Both the position numbers and the translations under genes were made by a program. From NCBI GenBank assembly GCA_000729835.1, contig JFHB01000081.1, positions 62,001 through 126,000 of the forward strand: 64,000 nt of DNA, written 5' to 3'. Under the pieces are notes generated by a model. That model was given only the letters and a program-made list of their open reading frames with translations, was not told the origin of the DNA and ran no database searches. The stretch's first letter is position 1, and every line of letters begins with the position of its first letter. Below are positions 22,221-34,377 of this stretch, piece after piece. Origin of the DNA: Atkinsonella hypoxylon (Eukaryota; Ascomycota; Sordariomycetes; Hypocreales; Clavicipitaceae).

Positions 22221-22604
22221 TCACGCCCGGCACTCAGCGAATCCACCTCTCCAGTCACAATGCCCCCTCTTGGGCGTCCCTCCGTTCTTGGGCTTGGGAC
22301 ACTACGCACGTCAGAGTGAACCACGTCAATCCGTCGTCTTGGTGATCCGGTCACACACACACATACCACCTTGTCAGAAGCACACTTGATCGTCTTGATC
22401 TGCCCATGGTCTGCAATCACGCATTTTCCGTGTGTGGCGTCGGGAACGCAATACTACGGCAATTAGCATATCTTTTGGAGCCCACTCGCTGCTGGAACAT
22501 AGGTCCCTTACGCCTCCGATCTGGGGAGCCCTGGGAAGCTCTTCTGTCGGCGCGGCTGATGCTCCGGCGAGGAGGAGCGCCGAGATCACACTGATGGGGT
22601 GCAT
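22221..22604 (-). CDS. Three-exon secreted six-cysteine peptide, 86 residues
   Basis: Not visible as a single frame. Exon 1 is 22604-22512, exon 2 is 22453-22367 and exon 3 is 22301-22221. Intron 1 (58 nt) has donor GTAAGG, branch CTAAT and acceptor CGTAG. Intron 2 (65 nt) has donor GTATGT and acceptor CGTAG. Both are phase 0. Residues 1-18 (MHPISVISALLLAGASAA) form a signal peptide, followed by a short acidic/basic spacer TEELPRAPQIGG that may be a propeptide. The mature domain has six cysteines with spacing C-x8-C-x12-C-x5-C-x13-C-x8-C, ending AECRA. Reading through intron 2 instead gives a much longer Arg-rich tail with no pattern, which supports the splice. A (TA)n run at about 22692-22710 lies some 88 nt upstream and could serve as the TATA region. 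It has an effector-like or antimicrobial-peptide-like profile, but no family is recognised. Confidence 0.72.
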
Positions 22605-23517
22605 GTTCAGAACTTGTTCAGAACGCTAATTCTAAATAAAATTAGACGGCTTCGTTTGCATAAAGTCGAGGAATAGGAGGAAACTGCATTTTATATATAT
22701 ATATATATATTTTCGAAGCGTACATGGTCTGCACATAACGTCGGCAATCGCAATGCCTCTCCTTGTGCTCTGCGGCTAGTTCACGTAACCGAGCTGCGGC
22801 TAAGAAGGCTTTTTTGAGAGTCTTCTGCTGCTCTCATTCGTCAATGCAGCTCAGCCTGCGCAGTTGTGAATCGAGGCGTCTACGACGGATCATCTCCGAG
22901 ACTTGGGGGCGTTGACCCTAGGACAGCAAATTGGCGCACCTGGTGGACAGGAATGCGTGCATCTGTATACAGACTGCAGTGCCCACGAGCGGCATCGGAT
23001 CATCGTGACTCGGCCTTGGATATGGTTGCTCGCCCTTGAGTAACTGTCGTCGGTCACCTGCCTGTCTGCCATTCTGATAGAATACGCTGGATCCAATCGG
23101 AAACACCGTGGTTCATCTCATCGCCTTGTGGCGATGCTTGCCGGCCATGATGTTGCCCGAAGTAATTTCTCCGAAAGACACGTCCCGAGGAGGCAGACAT
23201 TCAAGTGCCTAGACATAATGCATGGGACTGGTATCGATGCTCAAAAGCTACCTTGGGCTTCTTCGGCGCCAAGGTCAGGTTCAACGCCAGTGAGAGGTAT
23301 AGAAACACTAGCCGCGGCTCTTTCACCACTAGGCAGACGTAGATGAAGGGACCATCACATTCAATAGATTTGCTTGGTGCATGGAGCGGTTTGCTTTGAT
23401 ATTGAACTCTGTCTACTTAGCAGAGAATTATGCAGCAGTAGTGACCTTATTCTACTCACAACAATACCGGTTAGATATATTCCATAACCTTCCCTCGCCT
23501 CACGTGCCCTGTTTTCA
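22605..23517. other. Intergenic; promoter side of the secreted peptide gene
   Basis: It contains the (TA)n tract at 22692-22710. No other gene seen before the stop of dcl1. Confidence 0.5.
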
Positions 23518-26500
23518 TCAGCAGTTACATCCTATTTTTGCCCGAAAAGTCTCCTTGTTCATGTTCTGCATCTCCGACAGTACTTGCTTCGCAGCATCTG
23601 CCTTGGCGTCTCGTCCACTTGTCCGAATCTGACTGGCTACTGCCTTTCCGTGAATCATCATCGCACAAACCACATCATTCTCTGTCAATGCAGAAGCTCC
23701 GGTCTCGGAACCACACGGAACCGTCGACACGCAAAGCCGCCAGCTGCGGCAGCAGATGACATCCTGCATGAGTTTCGTCAAGACGGTTACAGGATGACCT
23801 GCAGCAAACGTATCGTAGAGCGAAATGTCTCGGAAATAAGGAACTACAAACATATTGAAGAAGTCGCGCACAACCTGGTAGTTGTACTTGGAGTCAACGA
23901 ACATGGCTCCCACGACAGCCTCCAAGACATCAGAGAGTGCCTTTGGTGCTTGGACTAGGCTCAACCAAAAGTCTGGTGTTGGCTTCCCATCACTACTCTG
24001 CTGTGACGAAACCAATTTGGCTTGTTTCAATTGTTCGCAGAAACTAGTATGATGTCCTAGCATGGAGGAACTGGTCGTCAGTAAATGCCTATGGAGGCCC
24101 AGCTCGACGCAGAGGCAAGCGAAGAAGTGGTTCGATACCATGGCCATTTTATGCTCCGTCAGCCACTGAGGATCTGCCTCGGGATGTTTCTTGAATAGAT
24201 AGTCTGCGACTGCAAGATCAAGCAGTGCATCACCCAAGAACTCTAATCGTTGATAGTGAGGTATTTCAGCCTCGTAGGGGTATGAAGGGTGTTTAAAGGC
24301 GCTCCTCAAAAGTTTAGGAGATTCGAATCTGTACCTAATACTTTTGTGAACTTTTTCGGCTACGAATCTCTCCGTGGCATTTGCAGCGGCACTCTGCCAC
24401 GCCGGAATCTTATACTCGCTGTAGTAGTCGGTAAATTTTGTCATTGCGTGATTCTTACTTCTCACCATTTTAGTCACAGCCTTGACAGCAAGGTCCATCA
24501 TGCCTTGAGGTTCTGACAAATAGGCAGCGCCAATGAGAGCTTCGCAGACGTCAGCAATCGACTTGTCAGCAAGGTTATGAACGACTTGTGTCTTCGGCGC
24601 TTTTCCCTTCTTGAGCTCCATGTCAGGATACCATGTGCGTCGATCAAAGCCTTTGGAGCGAATGAACTCTTGTATTTTGCGATCGACGGCATGATTGAAG
24701 AGATTTTGGTTACACACGAGGATCATGCGCTCCACATGATATTCGAACTCATTAGTCGCCGGCATTCGCGTGAATAGAGAAATTGTCGTTGCCATTTTGA
24801 GGAACACGTCGCCAAGAAACTCGAGTCGCTCGTAATTGTTCTCCATGCCTGGTTGAGAGTCAATCTGCTGTTGGCCATATCCGCCAGCATTCGAGCTGTT
24901 TTTGGTGAGAGCTTCTAAAGCCAATGTTGGGTCTATGTCAAGATCCAGCAGACCGCAAGCGTCTAAAGAAATTAAGACAGACTCGATCTTGTACATGGCG
25001 ACCGGAAGTATAAGTACTGTCCCGATAATGCTCACCGGAAGCTTTTCTGATATCAATTATCCATTCAGACATGTTATCTACTCTGTCACTTACCGGAGAA
25101 ATGAGCAGAGGCTCTAGTATGATGAAACAGGTTCCACGTCTTTTCTCGTCCTCATTGTCTTGTTGGCTAAGAAAGTTGCGCCGCAATGGTAATAACTCGG
25201 CTTCATACACGGGTTGTTCCGGATCCCATTTCACTCGTTGCCTTGCTTGAAAGCTCAAACTGTTGCTATATTCAGCAATATTCTGCTTGACGCGAAAATA
25301 GCTGCGGCTTCTTGGTAGAGGCACCCCTGCAGGTACAGGATCGAACGGCCGAAGTCTTTCGTTAATCTTATGGATGATGAACTTGCGAGAGCCATCCCAA
25401 GTGTCCACAATGAGTCTATGCTGAAACTCCTCAACCGTGCTTTTAGTCATATCAACATCGGTGTGTGCCGCATCGATACTACCCAAAAGCGACCAATCGA
25501 TGACACTCAAACCCTTCGTAGTAGTTTCTCTGAGGTCAAGCTTTGGCACGCAGGGAGCTATGAAGTACGGCAATGTACCTGCTGCAGGTGCAAATTCTTT
25601 GCTGAAAACATCTTTGAAAATAGTCAGTGTGAAATTTGTCAAAAGTTCCATCTCTTGGTCTGTAGGCATGATGGATTCGGGACACTGCAGCACCGCAGCA
25701 GTCGTTATTCGATTATTGCTCATGTATAGCTCGATCGGGTCTATCCGAGGCAGTCTGAAGCGTGTCAACAGGCAAATAGACCGTCCTTGATCATCTAATG
25801 GCCCAGGACCAGCTAACTGGAGAATGACGGCAAATAGTTCGTTGGAGACTCTATCATGGGTCCATCTAAAGGATTTGACCTTCGCAGCATATTCAGATTG
25901 TTTATTTGAGCTAAGGGCGAGGCGAGCATTTCTCATCGTGGGCAGCCTCTTTCTCAAAGTTGGCTGCAAGTGCCCATTGATGTATTTTCGCTTGATCATT
26001 TCCATGCATGCTTCGAATGCTGCAGATCCGCGCGCCATTATCTTACTTGTTTGCGGCATGCCACCAAAAGACTTTACTGGACTCGAATCAGGTAGTATAA
26101 CTGTGGCCATGAAACGTCCACCGCTGTACGTTGGAGTGACAACGTACTCAGGATGAGATTCAGCATTGCTTGATAGTGACGAAACGAACCTGGCAAGCAC
26201 TTTCTGGCTATTTTCAAAAGTTAATTGAGCCCCAGTCTCGGGTATGCAGAATACTCGCGGGGACTTGCCCTCCCCTTCCAGATAATTAATTGGCTGATCA
26301 AAGTCGGCAATCTTCCTATCGGAAGAGAGAACGGATACAAGACGCCTTAAAGCATTTGCATCTCGGGATGCTTCTTTTAGTCGTCTAAGATGCTCCCTGT
26401 TGTTCTGCTCAGCCATACTGATATACGTTGACTTTGCCTGCCGTGCTCTGCCTCTCGATTGAATGTATTGTATCGCCGAATCATAGAGGTCGAACCGAAC

Positions 26501-28284
26501 AATTAGATCACATTCAGGTATATCAATCCCCTCTTCGGCTACCTGTGTTGCAAACAAGCAATTGATTTCTCCACTTTGGAATCGAAGAAGAGTTTGGAAC
26601 TGTTCCCGCACAGACATATTCGCAATACTTATTTTGACGGTCTGTGACCCAACCTATTCATGGTCACAAACAAAATTATCAGTTTCCGCTGGACATTAAG
26701 GATCGCCAGTCAAAGAAGAAACAGAAAGAAAAGAAAACCGAAGTTTGCTCACCAAGTAACCGCATAACATACGTGGTATTCGTACATTAGGCTGTTGAAA
26801 TATCTCCGATAGGAGGAAAGCGATGTACCGTCTTTCCACGAAAACGATGCACCTTTTTGTTACTCCATTGGAGAACGCATCACGAAGCTCGTCGTGCAGA
26901 GCAAGAAATTTGTATGAGAAGTCTTCACGGCCGAGTTTTGCGCTTTGCCGCTGACTGATATGACTTGAAATGGCTTTTCGGGCTTTTATTACTGCTGCAG
27001 TAATATGGTCTGCGTCTGAAATCTGGACCTTGTCATGGTCGCTATTGTTTGTGCACGGCACATCAGCAAGATCCCATGACTCTGAATCCCCAATCTGGTA
27101 CATAATGCCTGGTTTCTGAGCTCCAGAAGACGAAGTTAACAGTAGATTCCAGTATTGGTCAGCACACCAAGGCCCTAATATCAAGCCGACATCCTGTGCC
27201 GCCTTAAGGTGCCCAGAGAACTCCGTGACGCAGCCAAGCACTTCATACATTGACTGCCACACATTTGTCCTGGTTTCTCCGTCAAATGGAGCATAGTAAA
27301 CAATCCGTTCTTGTTGTTGCTTCTTTTCTGTTTCCTTCGCCAAAGCCTCGTCGGAAATGGTCGCGATCGTGCTGCACAGGCTCTGCTCAAGTTCTCGGGC
27401 TGTTAATTTCAAATCAGCAGTTCTTACGTCGACCGGCGAGGCTGTCATGCCGAGAATGCGGGGACGGTCTGCTTTCATTCTCGTGTAGTGATTTCTCACG
27501 ATCTTTGCGTATGGGTGACCTTTTTTCGTATGATGAGCTTCGTCGAATATGAGCAAATTGATTTGGTTCATAGTTATCAGTCCACTGGCGAGAAAATCGA
27601 GCAATATTTGAGCAGTGCAAACAATGACCATATTGTCTCGGATTTGGCTATCCCAATCTTCAATGGTCTTCAAATTCGCCGCGGTGTTTCCGTAGAGTCT
27701 GCCCACTGGATGATCCAAATTTGCAAGAAGGACGTTGTATTGTTGTAAGCAAAGAACGACTTTCTCTACCAGGAAGAAGGCAGTCTTATTCGGAAGACCG
27801 TTTGCTCTTCTCTCCAGCTCCTCATTTAGTGAATGGCGAAGCAGGAGAGCCGCAATGAGAGTTTTTCCACATCCTGAAGACGTTTGAGTGAGTGAGTTGA
27901 AATCAAGAAGTAATAGGGTGACTTACCTGTATCCAGAACGACAATTGTATTTCTTTCCTTTGCTCGCTCGAACAGGTCTAGCTGGTATTGTCTGGGCGAG
28001 TTGATGATTTTCGTCAACTTCCAGTCACTGCGGCATGCAGGCTCCGATAGCCCGTCGTTCTTCTCGTCATCACATTCCAAAGTTTTTGACTTCTCACGCA
28101 TCTCGTCCGCCACCCAGACTCGGAAGGCAGCGTCTTCGGCGTTCGGCCGCTTCCCAAGTGCTCGGGATGGTGCCCTGGAGACTTGCCGATATTTTTGGAT
28201 AGTATCTTCGCTATCAGTCTCGTCGCTTTCTCTCGAGTTCACAGTACTCCATTGTGCGGACGAGACTGGCAGAGTTTGGGCCAT
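23518..28284 (-). CDS. dcl1: Dicer-like protein 1
   Basis: Four exons: 28284-27927, 27873-26753, 26653-25094 and 25041-23518 (introns of 53, 99 and 52 nt), giving 1520 residues, the usual size. It cuts double-stranded RNA into small RNAs for quelling and virus defence. Order of parts: an acidic N-terminus; a helicase with Walker A LDTGCGKT (residues 117-124), DEAH (230-233) and QSRGRAR (about 558-564); a dicer dimerisation domain around 620-720; no PAZ; RNase IIIa with ERLEFLGD (about 1084) and DKSIADVCEALIGA; RNase IIIb with QRLEFLGDALLDLAV (about 1277) and ALSDVLEAVVGA; and a C-terminal region with GASALTENDVVCAMMIHG and RDAKADAAKQVL like a double-strand RNA-binding tail. The tail and the KWDPEQPV region fit DCL1 better than DCL2. 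The third intron uses an AAAG acceptor, fixed by the join LLISP/LPVSIIG. All catalytic acidic residues visible in the motifs are kept, so the enzyme should be functional. Confidence 0.95.
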
Positions 28285-31200
28285 AGCTGCCTAGTAGGTT
28301 GCTCCTCGTATCATAATCTGTGGTATCAATCTCAACACAGCTAATATGGCAGCCAGGAGCTGTGAGAACAGTAAGAGAACTTATAAATGACAACGCGCGG
28401 GGCTAAATGCTCCGCCTTATCTTGCCAGCTGTCTGCCAGCTGTCTGCTCAGGCCTCGCAGCTGGAGGCCACTTCAGCAAACGGACGGCCCTTGGGCGTCG
28501 TGTACCATTGCCGCGCCACCATAAACATCTGCAGCTAAATTCGTCCTTTTTTTGTCATCAGTCTTTGTCGCCCGGGTCCGCCACAAGGAGTCTTAAGCGA
28601 GAGATTTTGATTAAGCACTAGGTCGGAGAAGTTCACCGTGCAAACCGGAAGCAATACGCTCCTGCTCCATTCACATCATCCACCTATCTTTAATGGCCAG
28701 GACTACCAGATGAGACGGCCTTGTAAATGTGGCGAAGGTTCAGATTCTACTCGTCTAGAGCAATGAATCCAGCTCGTGGCAATCATTTATCTCGCAATAT
28801 GCTCATATTAAGTTGCAAGCTTTGAAATCAGAGCTGCATCGGGAGAATCGTTCTGGCGGATTCATTTTAGTCAAAACACTCTCAGGTATCATTCTACGGC
28901 ACCCCCTGGCCAGAAACCACTGTGCTGACATACTTCTCGTCACTTGACATGGTTATGGTTGTGAGGACGGCTATCCTGTTTGGCCGAGACAATGCAAGTC
29001 CAAATTCCTCGCCAATACCCTGCGACTCTGATAGAATCTAGTCTCCATGAGGTGATTTGAAATGTAGCTAACTCATGATAGTCAAGTTTCGATGATAGAC
29101 TAACATTGTGGTTCCAAACGGGAACTACTCCAAATAGAAACGATCGCCTGGACAAGACATTCAGAATCGAATCACTGTCCGATATTGTAAAGGTCCTTCA
29201 AAGGCCAAGTTTTTGTCCATTTTGCAGGTATGGGAGCTGCGATTAGAGTCGAGTTTTGTCGTGGAAAATTGATCCTGGCGTCCTTCTGCTCGTCTTTCAG
29301 TGCTGTTCCAGAATCTGCATCGGGTCAAGATCTGACTATCTCACCTCGAGTTCGTTTGTTTGTAGATGACCACAGCTTGAATGCTGGAATGTATCGCGAA
29401 AGCATTTGGCGCACGTGCGACAGGACCTTGATTACCCGGATCCCCTTGCGATGCAAACGTCTCGCTTTATTCGCGTTACGGCCATGCTGAGAACTGACGT
29501 CGCAAAAATTGGACGTGACCATGCCACAATTGATGCTCAAGTTACACCCCCCCCGCCCCCCATACCATGCGACAGTTGAGACGGGTTCGAAAGAAACACG
29601 TCTGTGGCATCGGCAACTTTCCTAACTAGACGACGAAGTGATGCCTTCCACTCCTTTCCTGTCTAGCCGAGGATCTGTAAGTTAGATTTACATGCAGCGA
29701 CATTGGCATTGTGACGGTTTTTCGAGGTTGCTGTTAAATATTTTCGGTTGCCCGACCAGTGTAGTCTCGTAGAGGAGACAATAATTTGTTTTAGGCCTGT
29801 CACTGGAGATTGTTTCAATACTGCATCTTGCGGCCTTGAAAATGTGCCTCTGGCCCCGTGTTATGGTACAGACGGCCGGTCTCCCGTCCCGCCTCGCACC
29901 AGTCAGGCTTCAAGACGGTTTCCAGATACTTCATAAATTCTCAGACAGTCGAGGAATTGCTATCCGGATTGTTCTCAGACGCATTGCCGATTTCAGAAAG
30001 ATCCTTTCTTAGCGCGTAGCAGAAGACGCTGCTTACCTAACTGGACCTCAAGGTGAGCCCTCCATGACGCATCAGATATAGACTCAAGCAGAGCTTCTTC
30101 TAATTAAAATTAGGCTCGAACAGGGCTGGCTGGCTATCTTGCCAGATCACGACGATCCGTACAGTGCGTTCTTAGCTAATAAGATAGCTGGATATGTGGC
30201 ACTGGACGGTATACGAACGGCACTCCCATTAACAAGCATTACTTGAATCTTGATGATGCTCACGTCGCCCCTAGAGTTACTCGGGTGGGAATATCGCTTC
30301 AATATTTTGCTGCAGAAGCGCAGCCAAAATATGCTCATGAGTGTCGCGTAGCAGATGCCGCAGAGGTTCATATCCAGATTCCATTGCGCTCCCTCGCCCA
30401 AGCCGCGTTATCGGGCCTTGATTTATCTGCCATAACAGGACAGCACCTGGATACCCAGAACTCCGAAGAATCCATGACGAACAGTTCCCGTGTGAATTTA
30501 AGCCAAAGTTTGTCAAAGTGCTGACGCAGTGTCTCATTGCCAATCTTAGAGACTCCTCGTTTTACAATCTCTTCAGCAAGGTCAGGGACCAGGAATTTCC
30601 GACATTGCCTTATGTTGCGAGGTAAGGAATGTATTGACTATGCTATTTGAAGAAGAAGATGAGCTAAGAAGAGGAAATTGAACCCCCTGAAGAGCTAAAT
30701 TTACCTCTTTATCAAGGGTGAATCGAACGATGTGTTGATGCCTGAGTTATGAGGCTGCAACGAGACCGCCCTAATCAACAATTGATTCCAGACCACGCCA
30801 CCCCGCGATTCGAATGTTTCGTCTAAGAATTGTCAAGACCGAGTTGCACTGATAATTGATGCAGACAGGCTTGTCGAAGGGCATTGTCGCAATGGTGCCT
30901 GGTTTAAGTACGTTAAAGATATTTTTTCTTTCTGATGCCAACTTTGCTGCTATAGATACTCCTGTCGCCCTCCCCTGGTTGAAAAGGATTATGTACGATA
31001 GACTCCATGCTGAGAATGGATATACAGCGATGACAACAAGTACAACTCTATTCGATCTGACAACATTCGAATTCTTCTCAAGTTTATCAACAATACGTTT
31101 CTGTGCCTCCTCGACAGGCCAATAGATCCTGACGGTGCATTTAAGCAACCCTAGCATGGGCAAAGACAGTGTCTCATGCATTTAGTCCAGCTCTGGCTCA

Positions 31201-31541
31201 GCAGCTCTTCGTGAAAAGACCCAACCTTTTCAATACCATTTGCCAACGAGTTGCCTTATGCTGGCTGACATGATTTGCGAACTAGTTGCCGCGATTTCAT
31301 ACTTTTTCTCCCACGGAGCTTCCAACAATGTCTGTATCTTTAGGCGATTGATGGACCCCAAGGTGAGACTGGCCTCAGTCAACAGTCGTGCAAGATCGTT
31401 TTATATTGTTCAATTATGGAGTCTACTATTCCATAGCCTGCCCAAACGGATACACACAACCGGGATTTGTGGGCCATCTTTTCCCACTGAGTGAATATTA
31501 AAGAAATTCGTTCGATCGTATCACCATATTTTTCCTACGCC
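28285..31541. other. Intergenic 3.3 kb with possible coding relics
   Basis: The first few hundred bases upstream of 28284 should hold the dcl1 promoter. A mixed C/G homopolymer (CCCCCCCCGCCCCCCC) lies near 29548-29563. Relic-like frames at 29,880-31,170 are listed separately. A 52-codon minus frame ending near 31,225 (LARLLTEASLTLGS) is also protein-like but has no start or partner. Confidence 0.4.
29905..31170 (+). pseudogene. Possible decayed gene remnant
   Basis: Several short plus-strand stretches read like protein but shift frame and meet stops. Examples are TVEELLSGLFSDALPISERS near 29,950, LAILPDHDDPYSAFLANKIA near 30,130, KFVKVLTQCLIANLRDSSFY near 30,500-30,570 and NIRILLKFINNTFLCLLDRP near 31,065-31,120. 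Stops within them are often TAG or TAA where CAG or CAA would fit, as expected from C-to-T decay. I do not recognise the family. They could also be chance open stretches. Confidence 0.25.
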
Positions 31542-34377
31542 TTACTCTTCATCCTCTTCTTCGGCCACTTCCTCTTCCTGTACCGCCTCTTCTGCAACTG
31601 CGTCGGTACCATTCAATTCCGGTATTGCGTCTCCCTCTCGCTCCGCCTTCAACCATGCGTCCCATTCAGGGAACAAACCATCATCGTCTTCAGGCACTCC
31701 AATCAGTTTAGCAACTCGACCCTTCTTAGACTTTTCCAGGTTCTCTTTCCATTCCTTCACGAGCGTCGTTGTTGAGCTAGGCTTGTATGTTTGTGAAAAG
31801 AAGACGGCTTCAGCAAGTCGTCCTGTCTTCCTCAAAATTTCCGTGCAGTTGTCAACGTCACCCAACAGCCATGAGCAGGAGAATGCGATGTTGTGGACGT
31901 TTGCTTCCTCGGCTTGCTTGATAAGAGATTTCAACCCTTCACGGTCACCGGCAGAAGAATGTAAGAGCAGCAATGACCCCAGGTCCCTAGCATGAGTAAA
32001 ACATTCAGCAGCCAGTGCAACGTCCCAAGCAGCCAGGGCAGAGTCGCCGACTGACTTCCACTTGTGCTCCACATCTGCAGCCCGTGCTAATTCCAGAGCA
32101 GTGTCCAAATGATTCAAAGAAAGAGCAAGCTCAAATTTATGCTCCGGATCCGTAGCAACCTCCAAAGCCAACTCTTTGTGTCCCTGTCCTTCGAGGAATC
32201 TGGCGATCTTATTCAGTTGGTCGGCAGGAATGGTGGGCAGCAGTTCAGCAGCTGTCTCCATGTCCTCACGAAGAACCAAAGTCTGGTACTCCAAAACGGG
32301 TAGGGAAAGTCCGAAGGACGTCACATTGACATCCTTGTCGGCTAAATAGATTCTCGAATCTCGTTGAATGTAGCCCAGGATATACATAGGCTTGTCGAAA
32401 TGGGATATGGTATAGGTCTGGTCACCGACCAGATAGTTCAATCGGTTGGTACTGTTTGTGTACATGAAGCAATCGCCAATCCATTCGCCAGTTCGGACCC
32501 TGCAATTGAAATGTTAGCGTTAGACTGTTACGCGGGATATGCATCTAAGGTGATTTGCCAAAGCCAACTCACTTCTCACTGATATCAGTGATAACCTCGA
32601 ATGCAGACTCTACGCCATCTTCTTCGACTTGGCCAGACTGGACAGCCTCAGCATAATTTTCCCGAGAGAAACGCAAAATGTAACAACTATCCTCGCAGGC
32701 AATGGCGACCAATTCTCCGCTTTCAGACCAATAGACATGTTTAGGCTCGACCTCGATTCTACGAACCAAACCACCAGTAGCCCAATCAAAGAACGAGACA
32801 CCACCCTGTCCGGTGACCCCCAAAAGAATTCCGCCCGTGAGACCATCAGCCTGAAAGCCAACATCAAGTCCACCGCTCTTCTCAACGAAGTTCTTGAAGA
32901 TCTTCACACTCAGCGCTGATTCGCGGATAGCGAAATCATTGCTATTCTCCTTCGAGGCCCACACAAAGTCCAATGCGGAACCGAAAGCCTTATTACGCCA
33001 GGCCAACGCTGTATAAATGATATATTCACCATCTCCACAGACTGAAACAAAGCGGCCATTTGGCGAGTGGGTCAGGGTCTGAGGATAGACTTCGCAGGTT
33101 CCGAGATCCTTTGTTGGGAGAGAGATCGGTTCGTTGTCCTTAATTTCGGGATCCCCTTTAATGATCGATGAGACGATTTCGTTGTGTCTCGCCCAGATCA
33201 ACTTCCCGGAAGCGTCCATGGATACAGCGGGCTCCTCTCGTCCCAGCTTAACTACCACCGCACCGTCGTCAAAGCCTACTGCGATGCCCTGTTTTCCTTT
33301 TTGATAAGAGACACACCAGGCTCGCTCAAGGCTGTAGTTCAGCGATTGTTCAAATCGATAGGTGTTGGCGTGCCAGATGCGGATGGTCCCATCCTCGGAA
33401 CCTGAAACGATAACGGGAAGCTCGGGATGATAGCAGGCAAAGGACACATTGTTGGTGTGACCTTCAAGGGTGGCTTTGAGAGACTTTGTGGTGTAGTCCC
33501 ACACCTTGACAGTTCGGTCATCGGAGGTGGTGAGGAGATACGGCTTGTCGGAGTGTGGATAGTAATCGACGTGGTTTACGCCCTTGGTCTCGTGGGCCTC
33601 AAGAGTGAAATTGGCGGTAGAGGACCCCAGGCTCCAGATTTTGACGGTGCGATCCAAGCAAGCAGAAGCAAAGGTGTTTGTATCTTTCGGATTGATGGCA
33701 ATACCCATAACATAATGGCTATGGCCCTCGAAAACTTGGACGCACTTCCAATCCTTGTCCCAGTCCCACAGCTTAATCGTCATATCATCGGATGCGGTCA
33801 AAATAAAAGGTAGTGTAGGATGAACAGCAATGGCACGGATGTAGTCAGGATGTGCTTCGAACTGAATAACCTTCTCCGAGGTGTTGTAGTTGTAGACCCG
33901 TATGTGGAAGTCGTCGGAGCCACAAACAATCCAGTTCTTACGTGCGACAAACCGACCAGCTCGAACGGGAACTTCACAGAGCTCGAAAGTCTTGACTGGT
34001 TGTTGAGTCTCATACGACCAGATATAAACTTGGCCTAGTATTAATCGGATATGAGTACTTGCAAGTTAACTAATCTGATGATATCAAAGGAGGCTTCATT
34101 TACCGCTATAGAGCGTCGTGAGGATCCAGGGCTCCTGAGGATGGAAATCGACGCCCTTGACTCGATCACTGCGAGCGTACAGCTGACGCTGTGGAGAGAT
34201 GTCATGTTAGTGATTTCGCTGAATGAGCTTTTGTATTGAGGCACCTTCGAGAAAGGCGTAGGCGTAGGCGGTGGAGGCAGGAGGCAGGAGGCCGTAGTCC
34301 ATTCCCAATACCAGGACCACCATGCACATGCAAACGTGCTGCAAGAAGGTACGACAAACCTTGACGTCCAGCTTCAT
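31542..34377 (-). CDS. sec27: Coatomer subunit beta' (COPI)
   Basis: Four exons: 34377-34360 (only six codons, MKLDVK), 34188-34104, 34034-32573 and 32499-31542, giving 840 residues. Introns are 171, 69 and 73 nt. It is the beta' subunit of the COPI coat, which drives retrograde Golgi-to-ER vesicles and binds dilysine cargo signals. Residues about 1-310 are a seven-blade WD40 propeller ([29 protein letters not shown], repeated GH/WD units such as SASDD-type [14 protein letters not shown] and [12 protein letters not shown]). The coatomer WD-associated region and an alpha-solenoid follow ([35 protein letters not shown]), and the protein ends in a Glu/Asp-rich tail. Length and order match the family. 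This is an essential housekeeping gene. The very short first exon is a common site for mis-annotation. Confidence 0.96.
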
